A stretch of DNA of 41,292 nucleotides from a virus, in the IMG/VR virus record IMGVR_UViG_3300025117_000134, positions 1 to 41,292 of that record, one strand, 5' to 3'. Position 1 is the first letter of the stretch. Each line of letters begins with the position of its first letter. This document shows positions 8,259 to 16,911 of the stretch, piece after piece. Both the position numbers and the translations under genes were made by a program. Under the pieces are notes generated by a model that did no database searches, was not told the DNA's origin, and saw only the letters and a list, made by a program, of their open reading frames with translations.

Positions 8259-9680
8259 ATGATCGACAGAGCTTTTAATCTGGGTGAACTTCAGCTCAAA
8301 GTTAGCCCTTTTCTTCAACAGAAAGGGTCGCTTTTACGTTCTTTAAATGTACAAAGGGATTCAATCGGTGCATACCAAAAAAGACCTGGATATACAACTT
8401 ACTTAGGAACTCCAGACAATAGCCAAGTTAATACTCTATTTTCTTGGACAAGAAATGATGGGACGACTCTTTATACTTATAGATATTCAGGAAGTGTACT
8501 ATATTACTCAACACAAGGAACAGGTGCTTGGACTGTTTGTGGTGCTGGTACATTTACACCTAATTCTAAAATAGGCTATACATCCTATGATGATGTTATG
8601 ATAGTTGGTGATGGAACTGCGGTTACAAGACACACTACAACTGGAACATCATTTACTACAACATCTGGGGCGCCACTATCATCACAGTTTGTAGAGTATC
8701 AAGGTAGAATATATTCTGGTCGTGGAACTGCTACTGCGGGTACAGATACTAATTTATTCTATTCAACTACGGGTACTGTAACTGATTGGACAACAGATTC
8801 TTCTTCTATTAGGATACCAGGTGAAGGAAGAATACTATCAGTATTTAAAGCTAACGACAAAGTGGTTATTACTAAAACTTCGGGGCTTATGTATAAATGG
8901 GATGGATATTCTTTGATAGATAATGTAACAGATTTTGGGCCAACTTCGCCTTATTCAATAGCAGATGTAGAAGGATATAAAATTTATCTTAATAGAAGAG
9001 GAGTATTTGGATATGGTGGTAATAGACCTGAAATATTAAGTAACCCAATTCAAAGACAAATATATAACGATTTGGGTAGTGGAATAACTGGGGCGAACTT
9101 TAGTACAGCACCTGCTGAAATATTTAAGTATGATTATATGGCAGCTGTAGGCACTATTACAGACGACTTAACAGATCAAACTGTATCGGATTGTGTCTTG
9201 CGTTACAACTATCAACAAAACGAGTGGGGTAATTGGAAGTTTGCCAACAACCCCACAGCAATGCATTCATATACAGATGCTAGTGGTGATGAACAGTTTA
9301 TATGGGGAGATTCAGGAGGACAGTGTTATAAATTATCAGGTACAGCAACAAGTGACAATGGACAAGCAATAGAATCTGTTTTAATGGGAATGTTACATTA
9401 CGATCAACCTGAGACTGAAAAGAAATTTAATTACATATGGGCTTTCACTAATCCAGGTTGTCAAGCAAAAATTCAGGTTGCTATTGGAAATACTTTTACT
9501 AAGGGTAAATTAAATTGGATAGATTTAAAACAAACTAGTGATGGTGTAATGGAAGCTAGATTCCCATCTGGTAGTCAAGGAAGACTTCTATTCTGGAAAT
9601 TATATGAATCCAGTAAAGCTTCACGATGGAATTTCTACGGATTCTCAACCGATGTAGAATTTTTACCAAGAAATGGCTAA
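8259..9680 (+). CDS. Tail nozzle / stabilization protein (podovirus β-propeller type)
   Basis: A 473-residue protein from ATG 8259, chosen because it falls just after the HNH stop and gives the natural N-terminus MIDRAFNLGEL; an upstream in-frame ATG lies inside the HNH gene. It opens with AFNLGELQLKVSPF and QRDSIGAYQKRPGY, typical of phage stabilization or nozzle proteins that introduce themselves as a list of 'contributions'. β-strand blades with Trp/Tyr follow throughout. In P22 and T7 relatives this protein seals the lower tail tube. It is the main evidence for podovirus-like morphology. Confidence 0.75.
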   Translation: MIDRAFNLGELQLKVSPFLQQKGSLLRSLNVQRDSIGAYQKRPGYTTYLGTPDNSQVNTLFSWTRNDGTTLYTYRYSGSVLYYSTQGTGAWTVCGAGTFTPNSKIGYTSYDDVMIVGDGTAVTRHTTTGTSFTTTSGAPLSSQFVEYQGRIYSGRGTATAGTDTNLFYSTTGTVTDWTTDSSSIRIPGEGRILSVFKANDKVVITKTSGLMYKWDGYSLIDNVTDFGPTSPYSIADVEGYKIYLNRRGVFGYGGNRPEILSNPIQRQIYNDLGSGITGANFSTAPAEIFKYDYMAAVGTITDDLTDQTVSDCVLRYNYQQNEWGNWKFANNPTAMHSYTDASGDEQFIWGDSGGQCYKLSGTATSDNGQAIESVLMGMLHYDQPETEKKFNYIWAFTNPGCQAKIQVAIGNTFTKGKLNWIDLKQTSDGVMEARFPSGSQGRLLFWKLYESSKASRWNFYGFSTDVEFLPRNG

Positions 9681-10329
9681 CAACTACTCTGAAATTGGAC
9701 TCAACGCACAACTAATTGCTGAAGACTCGCCAGCAGCTCGACCTTTGGAAACAATAAGTAATTATGATTTTAGTACAACATACGATAGGGGTATAATAAC
9801 CCAAACCCAGATAGGAAGTGGTGCCATTGGAAGTGCTAATATAGCAGACCTTTCAATTACCACTGCTAAATTAGCAGATGCGGCGGTTATAACTTCAAAA
9901 TTTGGTACAAATTCAGTTGATTCAACTATTCTACAAGATTTGGCTGTAACTGCTGGTAAATTAGCGGGGAGCGCTGTCATATATGGGAAAGTCGGAACTG
10001 GAGCAATAGGAAGTTTAGAGATACAAAATGGAGCTATTGGGTCAGCTAATATAGGAAATGCAGCTATAGGTTCAGCACATATTCAAAACGCAGCTATTGG
10101 TGCAGCGGCCATAGCAGTAGCAGCCATAGGAAGTGCAGCAATAGGTACAGCAGTAATTCAAGATGTCCATGTAGCTAATGTTGGTGCTGAGAAAATAACA
10201 GCAGGTACAATAGACGTAGCCATAGGGGTAGGAACGGGGACAACTGGGTATGTTAGAATAGATGGGGCTAATAATAGAATTGTTGTAAACGACGGAACTA
10301 CTGATAGGATTATAATAGGAAATATTTAA
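9673..10329 (+). CDS. Tail fibre protein with GAIGSANI repeats
   Basis: A 218-residue fibre. Residues about 45-165 are repeated 7-9-residue units of the type GAIGSANI/AAIGSAHI, forming an apparent β-helical trimeric shaft. An ITAGTIDV motif and a compact tip (VRIDGANNRIVVNDG) follow. These 'KI-TGTI-…-IDG' endings are common in phage fibres. It overlaps the nozzle gene by 8 bases. Likely receptor-binding shaft. Confidence 0.75.
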   Translation: MANNYSEIGLNAQLIAEDSPAARPLETISNYDFSTTYDRGIITQTQIGSGAIGSANIADLSITTAKLADAAVITSKFGTNSVDSTILQDLAVTAGKLAGSAVIYGKVGTGAIGSLEIQNGAIGSANIGNAAIGSAHIQNAAIGAAAIAVAAIGSAAIGTAVIQDVHVANVGAEKITAGTIDVAIGVGTGTTGYVRIDGANNRIVVNDGTTDRIIIGNI

Positions 10330-10330
10330 T

Positions 10331-11185
10331 ATGGGGTATACTTTAGATCAATCTCAAGGAACTATTTCTTTTTACTCAATTTGGGGAGTAACAACAAATC
10401 CAAAAATTGCTCAATCTTTTACACCAAGTGTTAGTGGTTCTCTTTCTAAAATGACTTTTTATTTAGGATATGATGATACAACCCCAACAGATTCAGTTAA
10501 AATGGAGTTATATTCAGAAAGTGGGACACAACCAGGCACACTTATTAGTACCGCGAGTAATACTTGGTTTGCAAATTATAAAGGAACTATCGGTACAGCA
10601 GATTTTATATTTAATAGTATGCCAAGTTTGACAACAGAAACAAAATATTGGGCTGTTTTGTCTAGGGGTACGGTTGGAACAAGTACATACTATCAAGTGG
10701 GTAATTATATAGCAGAAAGCGGCAGTGAAAGTTATACAAGAGGTGAAATGTTATCATATTTAGCGGGTACTGGTTGGGGTTATAATGAGGGTACTTTTCC
10801 ACAAGACATGGCTTTTTACGAATATTATTACACACCATCTCAAACAATGAGGGTTAGTTTACCAGGATACAATGCTGGTACTGATACAAACTTAGATCAT
10901 TATGCTTTATATGCTGATACTGATAATGTTTTAATTAAAGAAAAATCAAGGGGAACTCTCAATGTTGCACCATATACTAATGGTACTGTTGCCCATAACT
11001 TAGGTTATCCACCTTTTTATGCTGTTTATTCAAAAAATGCAAGCAATCAAAATAATTGGGTTTATGGTATAGGAATTTATAATTTAACTAAAACATGGTC
11101 AAATGGTACAAATATAATTTTAAGAAATTCATCTGATGGAACTGTAACTTTTTTCTATTATATATTTTACGATCAACAAGTATGA
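10331..11185 (+). CDS. Receptor-binding tail protein with duplicated C-terminal module
   Basis: A 284-residue protein. An N-terminal β-sandwich (residues 1-165; SQGTISFYSIWG, AQSFTPSVSGSLSKM) resembles choice-of-anchor/jelly-roll adhesin domains. A C-terminal module begins at about residue 174 (MRVSLPGYNAGTDTNLDHYA) and includes VAHNLGYPPFYAVYS. That module resembles the two following genes (VPFVFGF and VTHGLGYYPFFTV). Probably a tail tip or adhesin. Confidence 0.65.
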   Translation: MGYTLDQSQGTISFYSIWGVTTNPKIAQSFTPSVSGSLSKMTFYLGYDDTTPTDSVKMELYSESGTQPGTLISTASNTWFANYKGTIGTADFIFNSMPSLTTETKYWAVLSRGTVGTSTYYQVGNYIAESGSESYTRGEMLSYLAGTGWGYNEGTFPQDMAFYEYYYTPSQTMRVSLPGYNAGTDTNLDHYALYADTDNVLIKEKSRGTLNVAPYTNGTVAHNLGYPPFYAVYSKNASNQNNWVYGIGIYNLTKTWSNGTNIILRNSSDGTVTFFYYIFYDQQV

Positions 11186-11559
11186 CACAAGTAATTAAAG
11201 TATCTAAACAGGGTGTGAATGTGGGTACGGCAACTAATCCCAACGATTTGATATTTGATTCAACATTAAATACATTTAAGATTTTATCTGTTGGAACTAA
11301 AACGGCATCTTTTGGGTCAAATGATAGTGTTCAATATACAAATACTGCACATGGTCAGTCTGGTGTACCTTTTGTTTTTGGTTTTGCAAAATATAATGAG
11401 AATTATATTTGTATACCTGGAGAAAAAGCATACAGTATAGATTCTTGGTTTACTGATATGTATGTGGATGGAACCAATATAAATTTTGGTGTATATTATG
11501 CTGCTGCTGGTAGTCAAACTATAACTTTTAAATATATTATTTGTGAACCGACTTTTTAA
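11182..11559 (+). CDS. Tail-tip module paralogue 1
   Basis: A 125-residue protein starting IKVSKQGVNVGTATNPNDL. It shares layout with the next gene: a short SK-G-xxGTA-NxNDL opening, LNTFKILSVGT, then a histidine-containing turn (TAHGQSG-PFVF) and aromatic β-strands. Likely a receptor-binding or fibre-tip protein. It overlaps the preceding stop by 4 bases. Confidence 0.65.
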   Translation: MTQVIKVSKQGVNVGTATNPNDLIFDSTLNTFKILSVGTKTASFGSNDSVQYTNTAHGQSGVPFVFGFAKYNENYICIPGEKAYSIDSWFTDMYVDGTNINFGVYYAAAGSQTITFKYIICEPTF

Positions 11560-11561
11560 AT

Positions 11562-11975
11562 ATGTCTCAAAAAATACAAATATCAAAAGCTGGAATAGGT
11601 GCAGGAACTGCGGTGAATGCAAATGATTTAACTTTTAGTTCTGATTATAATACATTAAAATATTCAACATCTGGTTCCATAACAGTAACTACTGGTACGG
11701 CTATTGGATCAGTCCAAGCAATAGGCACAGTTACTCATGGTTTAGGTTATTACCCATTTTTTACTGTAACAATGACAGATTTAGGAGGATATTTTGGATA
11801 CCAAATTGCACCAACTTGTTTTGCTGATGCTGGTTATTATGGATATGAATTTAGTTACGCTGATTCTCAAAAACTATATTTTAAAGTTATTAAGGGAAAC
11901 GTGTGGAGTTCCAATACAGGAATAGGAACTGGTATATTTCATTACAAAATATTTAAAAATAATCTCAATCTGTGA
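11562..11975 (+). CDS. Tail-tip module paralogue 2
   Basis: A 137-residue homologue of the preceding gene: IQISKAGIGAGTAVNANDL, YNTLKYSTSGS, then VTHGLGYYPFFTV. Divergence from its sister is high outside these anchors, as expected for diversifying host-recognition tips. No chaperone or chimeric nuclease domain is visible. Confidence 0.65.
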   Translation: MSQKIQISKAGIGAGTAVNANDLTFSSDYNTLKYSTSGSITVTTGTAIGSVQAIGTVTHGLGYYPFFTVTMTDLGGYFGYQIAPTCFADAGYYGYEFSYADSQKLYFKVIKGNVWSSNTGIGTGIFHYKIFKNNLNL

Positions 11976-11981
11976 TATAAT
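11974..11981 (+). promoter_or_regulatory. Extended -10 promoter ending 6 nt before ATG 11988
   Basis: GATATAAT preceded by TGT gives TG-A-TATAAT (TATAAT at 11976-11981). The expected transcription start falls on or next to the ATG at 11988, so the mRNA would be leaderless. Confidence 0.55.
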
Positions 11982-11987
11982 AACAAT

Positions 11988-12125
11988 ATGACCCAATTTC
12001 TAGTATTTGGTTACATAGCTTCTATTTTTATAACTATTGGTATTATTTTTTCATTAGGACTTCTTTTGGGTGTATCTCTTTGGACAATTTCTTCACTTTT
12101 TGACAAAAAACAACTTCGGCTCTAA
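11988..12125 (+). CDS. Small single-pass membrane protein
   Basis: 45 residues: MTQFLVFGYIASIF then a long hydrophobic run to about residue 35, ending KKQLRL. One or two tight TM helices with a basic C-terminus. No SD is present, but a consensus extended -10 ends 6 nt upstream. It lies between tail tips and internal virion proteins. It could be a small holin or pinholin-like peptide or a virion membrane peptide; not decidable. Confidence 0.55.
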   Translation: MTQFLVFGYIASIFITIGIIFSLGLLLGVSLWTISSLFDKKQLRL

Positions 12126-12135
12126 TATTTAATAG

Positions 12136-13092
12136 ATGGGATATATTCAAGATTTAATAAGTAAAGGTTACACTGGCTATCAAGGCTGGAATGATGAAGC
12201 CGCTGTTCGTGCTGATTTTAATGCAACGGGTGGTTCTGGTAAATATCATCCAACAAGTAGTTCTTCTGGTTCGTCTGGTTCTTCTAGTTCTTCTTCTGGT
12301 GGTGCATTTAATATTGTTGATTATGCTAAACAACTATTGGGATTTCAACAACAGGCTAATAAACCAGCAATTCAATCATTACAAGCTGGTATACCAGAAG
12401 TACAATCTACAATAGGTGCTGAAAAAACTAGACTTGAAGGAGAAAAACAACCACTTACAGCAAGATATGAACAACTATTAAAAGACGTAACCTCAAGAAC
12501 AGAAATGGCAACAGCCCAAGAATTTGGAAGAAGGGGAATACCTACAACTTCAGGATTATTAGACAAAACCTTAGCTGAGAAAATATCACCTGAAACTGAA
12601 AGAATTGGACTAGCAAAAGAGGCAGATATTAGAGGAATAGATGAACAAATATCAGGACTAACAGGAATTGAAACTGAAAAGATTAGAGAAATAAGAAATG
12701 CTGTAGCACAACTTGAAGATGGTGATTCTAGTGGAGCAATAGGTAATGCATTAAACATGGCACAATTAGGAGAATCAACAAGACAGTTTAATGTTGGGGC
12801 GGAGTTACAGAAGTTACAGGCGGAGAAGGTGGATACTTCAACAATCACAGCAGGGGGTAGGGTTCTTCTTGTAAATAACCAAACAGGGCAAACTATTAAG
12901 GATTTGGGATCGTCATTAACGGGTACAGATAAAGAAGATATGGATGCTACATCTAGTGCTATAAATACTATGATTTCTAGTGCGGGTGGGGATAAGTCTA
13001 AAGTTTGGCAATGGATTCATCAATGGGAACCAGAATTTAAGAAACAGGGTGTAGATTCATCAAGATTGTGGGCTTTGTATAACAATATGTAA
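12136..13092 (+). CDS. Putative internal virion (ejection) protein
   Basis: A 318-residue protein. The N-terminus has YTGYQGWNDEAA followed by a Ser/Gly low-complexity linker (residues about 40-56). A long α-helical, coiled-coil-prone region (about 70-230) is rich in Glu, Gln and Lys, and a globular C-terminus includes VWQWIHQWEPEF. Helical proteins of this kind, placed after the tail genes and before lysis, are commonly core or ejection proteins in podoviruses. Assignment is by context and composition only. Confidence 0.55.
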   Translation: MGYIQDLISKGYTGYQGWNDEAAVRADFNATGGSGKYHPTSSSSGSSGSSSSSSGGAFNIVDYAKQLLGFQQQANKPAIQSLQAGIPEVQSTIGAEKTRLEGEKQPLTARYEQLLKDVTSRTEMATAQEFGRRGIPTTSGLLDKTLAEKISPETERIGLAKEADIRGIDEQISGLTGIETEKIREIRNAVAQLEDGDSSGAIGNALNMAQLGESTRQFNVGAELQKLQAEKVDTSTITAGGRVLLVNNQTGQTIKDLGSSLTGTDKEDMDATSSAINTMISSAGGDKSKVWQWIHQWEPEFKKQGVDSSRLWALYNNM

Positions 13093-13093
13093 T

Positions 13094-14635
13094 ATGGCAA
13101 AATATCCTTGGGAAACAACAGCAACATCAGCAGGGCCGACTAAATTAACTGGGGCTACAGCCACAGATGTAAATTTATTTAAAAACATCATAGGAGCAGC
13201 ACAGGGGGCATCAACTAGTTATGATCCGAAGACCACAGGATTTTTAAATAACATTTTTAGTAGAATCGGAGCTTCTGTCAATGCTCCAGGATCAGAAAAA
13301 GGTGTTGCTTTTAGAGGGGATATTGCTGACATCAGAACCGCTATTAGAAATTATATTTCAGGTGCGGCTATTCCAAATGCTGAGGCAAAAGAATTTTTAG
13401 ACTTAATACCAAAGACAAGTGAGTCAGATACAAAAGTAAAAGAGAAATTAAGAAAATTACAAGAGATGTTTATTCGCAAGACAGAAAATGCTATACAAAC
13501 AGCAGGGGTGAATCAGACTGGCAAAGAATATTTGAGTACAGATGTTATTGATCCAAATCAGGGTGAGCAAAAAAAACCATTTAATTTAGTAGACTTCTTA
13601 AAGAATACTTCTTCTTATAAATATGCTCAGGATGTTGGGTTGGGTGCTGGATTAAAAAGTAAGGACGCTGAAGGTATGAAAGCTTCACAGCAAAATGCTA
13701 TGCAAATGGCACAAAAGCTAACAGAAAGGGCAAAAACAGTAACCGACCCAGCAGAAAAACAAAGGCTATTAAAATTAGCTGGAGAGGTATATAACACAAT
13801 TAGTGGTAGTAACCAAGAAATAGAAAGTAAATTTAGTGATGATATTGATAAACCATATGCACAAAGATCATTGGAGGTTGGGGCAGAGATAGCATCAACA
13901 GCAGAGTTGCCAAGTTTGATTAAGGGTGTTGTTAAAACTGGAGCAAAGGGGGTATCTGCTATAAAAAATGCTAATTATTCTAAAATATTAGAGCCGATAA
14001 AAAGAATATTTAAGGATGAGATTGTACCTCCAAAATACACATCAGACCTACTGGAACAGGGACTTAAAAAAATTGATAAAGGTAGTACCTTAAGGAACAA
14101 GGTTTTAAATATAGCTTCTAAAAAGGGTGTAAAAGTTGACGGTAAAAAAATTGTTACTGCAGTTAATGAATGGGCATCTAGAGCAAAAAGAGCATATCCA
14201 ACAAAAACCAAAGCAATTGATGCTTATGTAAGTGCTGCAACGAAAAGATTTAAAGGTAAAAAGGTTACTGTTGAAACGATAAAAAAACTTTGGGATGATG
14301 CAGACAAAGGATTTTCAGCTGCTGGAATGAAAGGATCAAGTATCGAAGGTGGCTATCATAGAACTATTAGAGATGCTACTAGAAAGTTGTTAGATAAGGC
14401 TGCCCCAGGATTTGAAAAGGGAACTGGTTTAATTAGAGAAGGTCTGACCGAAGAAAAAATACTTAAAACAATCAGGGCTTCTTTGGAAAAGGCTGACATT
14501 AAAACGGGATTATCACCAACCACAGTAGAACCGACAAAAGGTATTAAGTTTTTAAGAACATTATTAAAAGGTGGAGCCACGGCAGGAGCAACAGCCCTTA
14601 TTCTTAGCAAGCTCGGTATTAGAAGTGGAGACTAA
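13094..14635 (+). CDS. Putative internal virion protein, large helical
   Basis: A 513-residue, Lys/Ala-rich, mostly helical protein with no catalytic motif I recognise. The centre (about 195-240) is strongly coiled-coil. A basic segment (about 310-400) and a C-terminal hydrophobic patch (GATAGATALILSKLGI, about 492-507) may contact membranes. It is adjacent to the 12136 gene with a 1-nt gap and is probably a partner in DNA ejection (inference). Confidence 0.5.
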   Translation: MAKYPWETTATSAGPTKLTGATATDVNLFKNIIGAAQGASTSYDPKTTGFLNNIFSRIGASVNAPGSEKGVAFRGDIADIRTAIRNYISGAAIPNAEAKEFLDLIPKTSESDTKVKEKLRKLQEMFIRKTENAIQTAGVNQTGKEYLSTDVIDPNQGEQKKPFNLVDFLKNTSSYKYAQDVGLGAGLKSKDAEGMKASQQNAMQMAQKLTERAKTVTDPAEKQRLLKLAGEVYNTISGSNQEIESKFSDDIDKPYAQRSLEVGAEIASTAELPSLIKGVVKTGAKGVSAIKNANYSKILEPIKRIFKDEIVPPKYTSDLLEQGLKKIDKGSTLRNKVLNIASKKGVKVDGKKIVTAVNEWASRAKRAYPTKTKAIDAYVSAATKRFKGKKVTVETIKKLWDDADKGFSAAGMKGSSIEGGYHRTIRDATRKLLDKAAPGFEKGTGLIREGLTEEKILKTIRASLEKADIKTGLSPTTVEPTKGIKFLRTLLKGGATAGATALILSKLGIRSGD

Positions 14636-14636
14636 T

Positions 14637-14870
14637 ATGACAAAACCAACAATTATAGATTATAAAGTAAACGATTTAAGTGGTGATGTTGATAAACTAA
14701 AAGCTGATGTTCAAAAAATAATGAACAATCATCTACCACACATTCAAAACTCTGTTACAGAATTAAAAGGTGAAATAAACAATCTTTCAAACAAAGTAAC
14801 CACAGCAGTGGGAATAAATATATTTTTGATAATATCAGGTGTTGTTGGTGTTATACTACTAATTAAATGA
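14637..14870 (+). CDS. Coiled-coil protein with C-terminal TM (XhlA-like)
   Basis: 77 residues from ATG 14637 (1 nt after the previous stop). A heptad-like helix (VNDLSGDVDKLKADVQKI … ELKGEINNL) precedes one TM helix (residues about 58-76, INIFLIISGVVGVILLIK). This is the plan of XhlA-type proteins that accompany holin and endolysin. It overlaps the endolysin gene by 4 bases. Confidence 0.65.
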   Translation: MTKPTIIDYKVNDLSGDVDKLKADVQKIMNNHLPHIQNSVTELKGEINNLSNKVTTAVGINIFLIISGVVGVILLIK

Positions 14871-15535
14871 CGCTAGAAGAATTTATAACTAAATACAATG
14901 GTAAGGGGATAGATTTTGATAACTACTACGGTTTTCAATGTATGGATTTGTACCGTCAGTATGTTAAAGAAGTTTTAAATCTTCCACAATCCCCAGCAGT
15001 ACCAGGAGCTAAAGATGTTTGGACTACTTATTTAAAAGATAACTACGATAGATTTGATAATTCACCGACAGCGGTTCCAATTAAAGGAGATATTATTATT
15101 TGGGGAGTTGGTGCGGGAACTTACGGACATATAGCAATTTGTACTGATGCAAATATTAACGACCTAAAGTCATTTGACCAGAATTGGCCAGTTGGTTCGG
15201 TTTGTCACATCCAACCACATAATTATACTAATATTTTAGGTTGGTTAAGAGCAAAACCAGTAGTTAATCCACTTCCACCACAGACCCCCCTTAAAATCGA
15301 TTTAGGAGAGCCATACGGCCTTCAGGAAGTCCAAGCGATTAAAAGCATGTTAAATGATAAAGATAGAGATATTACCAATCTAAGACAAGAACTAGATTTA
15401 AACAAAAGTACAATAGTAAGACTATCTGAGGAAAACGATAGATTAAGAAATATGTTAATAGAAATTGAAAATATTTGTTGGGGCAAGGGCTGGGTTTGGG
15501 TTAAATTGAATAAAATTAAAGAGTTACTAGGGTAA
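14867..15535 (+). CDS. CHAP-domain endolysin
   Basis: A 222-residue peptidoglycan hydrolase. The N-terminal CHAP domain (about 1-132) has catalytic Cys25 in GFQCMDL and His88 in TYGHIAI, the usual Cys/His pair of CHAP amidases or endopeptidases. A proline-rich linker (PVVNPLPPQTP) leads to a C-terminal coiled coil (about 150-205) and a small Trp-rich end. No signal peptide, so export needs a holin. Two membrane-protein candidates flank it. Confidence 0.85.
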   Translation: MTLEEFITKYNGKGIDFDNYYGFQCMDLYRQYVKEVLNLPQSPAVPGAKDVWTTYLKDNYDRFDNSPTAVPIKGDIIIWGVGAGTYGHIAICTDANINDLKSFDQNWPVGSVCHIQPHNYTNILGWLRAKPVVNPLPPQTPLKIDLGEPYGLQEVQAIKSMLNDKDRDITNLRQELDLNKSTIVRLSEENDRLRNMLIEIENICWGKGWVWVKLNKIKELLG

Positions 15536-15567
15536 AGAGTAAGTGCCTACTCCTTAATGTAGGAATT

Positions 15568-15771
15568 ATGATAAAACCAAAAACAGACCCGCTAGAATTG
15601 AAAGCAGAACAGTTTTTGAGTAAGACATGGGTTATAATAAAGAAAGAAAGTAAAAGATTACAAAACTGGTTATTCTTTTACAAAAAGGAAGATAAAATGG
15701 ATGGAATTTTACATATGTTAGACGTAATCGCAATAATTTACATAGTTCTTAGACTGTCAAAAATACAATGA
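15568..15771 (+). CDS. Small protein with C-terminal hydrophobic segment
   Basis: 67 residues. A basic amphipathic N-terminal half (EQFLSKTWVIIKKESKR) precedes a hydrophobic C-terminus (MLDVIAIIYIVLRL, about 50-64). Placed between endolysin and holin, it may be a lysis accessory protein. An ATG at 15697 within it would encode a bare TM peptide. Function unknown. Confidence 0.5.
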   Translation: MIKPKTDPLELKAEQFLSKTWVIIKKESKRLQNWLFFYKKEDKMDGILHMLDVIAIIYIVLRLSKIQ

Positions 15772-15902
15772 AAACATTTATTTGGGAAATAAAAGAGTTT
15801 GGGTTTCGAGGTGCTTTGGAAAGCAGACTTATAAGTTTTACAAAGTGGTTTCTTGGTGCAAAAAGAATACAAATAACTTACTTTAAAAAAGATAGGCGGT
15901 GA
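15768..15902 (+). CDS. Small basic protein of the lysis region
   Basis: 44 residues (MKTFIWEIKEFGFRG … YFKKDRR), amphipathic and Lys/Arg-rich. Starts with an ATGA overlap on the previous stop and ends 5 nt before the holin start; the overlap supports translation. No family recognised. Confidence 0.5.
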   Translation: MKTFIWEIKEFGFRGALESRLISFTKWFLGAKRIQITYFKKDRR

Positions 15903-15907
15903 TTTAT

Positions 15908-16129
15908 ATGAGTAAACAACTAATAGAAGCATTAAAAGAAGCACTTAGAATAGTTTTAATTTCAATTCTTCCAGTAGCAATTTCAATGATTGAAACTGGT
16001 AAGTTTGATTTTAAAGTTCTTGGAATAATAGCAGGAGTTACCTTTTTAAGATTTGTAGACAAGTATATGCACGAACTTGGTAAAGAAGAAAAAGACAAAG
16101 TATTAACAGGTGGACTTACAAGATTTTAA
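15908..16129 (+). CDS. Putative holin
   Basis: 73 residues from ATG 15908, preceded by AGGCGGTGAT, a good SD; an in-frame GTG at 15899 is less likely. Two hydrophobic segments (about 12-28, LRIVLISILPVAISMI, and about 37-50, VLGIIAGVTFLRF) and a charged C-terminus (HELGKEEKDK) fit a class II holin. It sits two small genes downstream of the CHAP endolysin. Confidence 0.6.
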   Translation: MSKQLIEALKEALRIVLISILPVAISMIETGKFDFKVLGIIAGVTFLRFVDKYMHELGKEEKDKVLTGGLTRF

Positions 16130-16143
16130 ATACAGGTAAGTAA

Positions 16144-16365
16144 ATGGAACGAGACAAGAGGCACTTAAAAGAAAATAAAAGAATTTTATACGAGTTACAT
16201 GGTTATGACACTAGAGATGGAACTAAAAACGTACATCACATAATACCGAAAAGTGAAGGTGGGTCAAGTGAGTTTGAAAATTTAAGTTTATTAGATAAAG
16301 ATTTGCATATGTGGATACATAAACTAATAGAAAGAATTGACAATAATGGAAAGAGACATCGCTAA
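16144..16365 (+). CDS. Minimal HNH endonuclease
   Basis: A 73-residue protein. VHHIIPKSEGG (about 31-41), EFENLSLL and DLHMWIH form a compact HNH core (His-His, Asn, His) without zinc-binding cysteines. It may be a free-standing homing nuclease or a remnant. Overlaps the next gene by 20 bases. Confidence 0.75.
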   Translation: MERDKRHLKENKRILYELHGYDTRDGTKNVHHIIPKSEGGSSEFENLSLLDKDLHMWIHKLIERIDNNGKRHR

Positions 16366-16630
16366 ATTATTTAATGAAAGTTTAGAAGAAAGTTTAAAAG
16401 ATAGAATGGTTGATGCAGTATGTAAAGTAAACACTCTTTTAGAAAAAGGTGGGAAAGTAAACAGAGAAGAAATAATAAATTGTTTATTTGAAGCCAATAA
16501 AGCAATAAGTAATATATGTATGCAAAACGACGAGCTTTTTTCAGAACATGAATATCATTTCTTTGAAGGAGCAAGTGGTGGATGGGTAGCACAAGGTAGA
16601 GAAATAAAAGTAACAAATCGATATGACTGA
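16346..16630 (+). CDS. Hypothetical helical protein
   Basis: 94 residues from ATG 16346 (an in-frame TTG at 16337 is possible but has no SD). Predicted mostly helical and acidic; the C-terminus is glycine/aromatic (FFEGASGGWVAQG). No family recognised. Overlaps the next gene by 8 bases, consistent with an operon of early genes. Confidence 0.55.
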   Translation: MERDIAKLFNESLEESLKDRMVDAVCKVNTLLEKGGKVNREEIINCLFEANKAISNICMQNDELFSEHEYHFFEGASGGWVAQGREIKVTNRYD

Positions 16631-16844
16631 AGTATATAATAGTAATGGAATAGGAAAACAACTAGAAACAATTGCAATTTTAAGAGGGTTGCAAGAACAA
16701 GGTATGAAAGTCGGAACACTAGAAAAAGAAACTTGGGATAGGGTAGCAGACTTAATAAAAAAAAGAGATATGGATAAATTAGAAACATTAAGAGAAGAAT
16801 TAAAAACTAGCGACACGAAGAGTTTGAACCAATCATCAAATTAG
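16623..16844 (+). CDS. Hypothetical small helical protein
   Basis: 73 residues, charged and helical (IAILRGLQEQGMKVGTLEKETW … LIKKRDMDKLETLREEL). No domain recognised. Its 3' end overlaps a 9-bp inverted repeat, so transcription probably stops here. Confidence 0.55.
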   Translation: MTEVYNSNGIGKQLETIAILRGLQEQGMKVGTLEKETWDRVADLIKKRDMDKLETLREELKTSDTKSLNQSSN

Positions 16845-16861
16845 TACCCTTCGTGTCTTTA
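16812..16861 (+). terminator. Terminator-like inverted repeat
   Basis: GACACGAAG (16812-16820) and CTTCGTGTC (16849-16857) are perfect 9-bp arms with a 28-nt loop, followed by TTTAGTTAAT. The loop contains the stop codon of the preceding gene. The weak T-run leaves terminator function uncertain. Confidence 0.5.
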
Positions 16862-16911
16862 GTTAATTATAGCACATAAGTACAACAAAGTGATACAAAT
16901 CATATCATGTA

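Noticed and set aside
9673-10329. CRISPR-like or VNTR repeats
   Set aside because: The repeated GGAGC(A/T)AT(A/T)GG units are codons of the GAIGSANI fibre repeat and have no spacer structure.
12191-12415. Leu/Val-rich + strand open frame of 74 codons
   Set aside because: Produced by frame-shifted reading of the Ser/Gly linker of the 12136 gene; no SD and no ATGA coupling.
12372-12848. Antisense open frame of 158 codons
   Set aside because: Composition mirrors the helical protein on the + strand; no start signal and no recognisable features.
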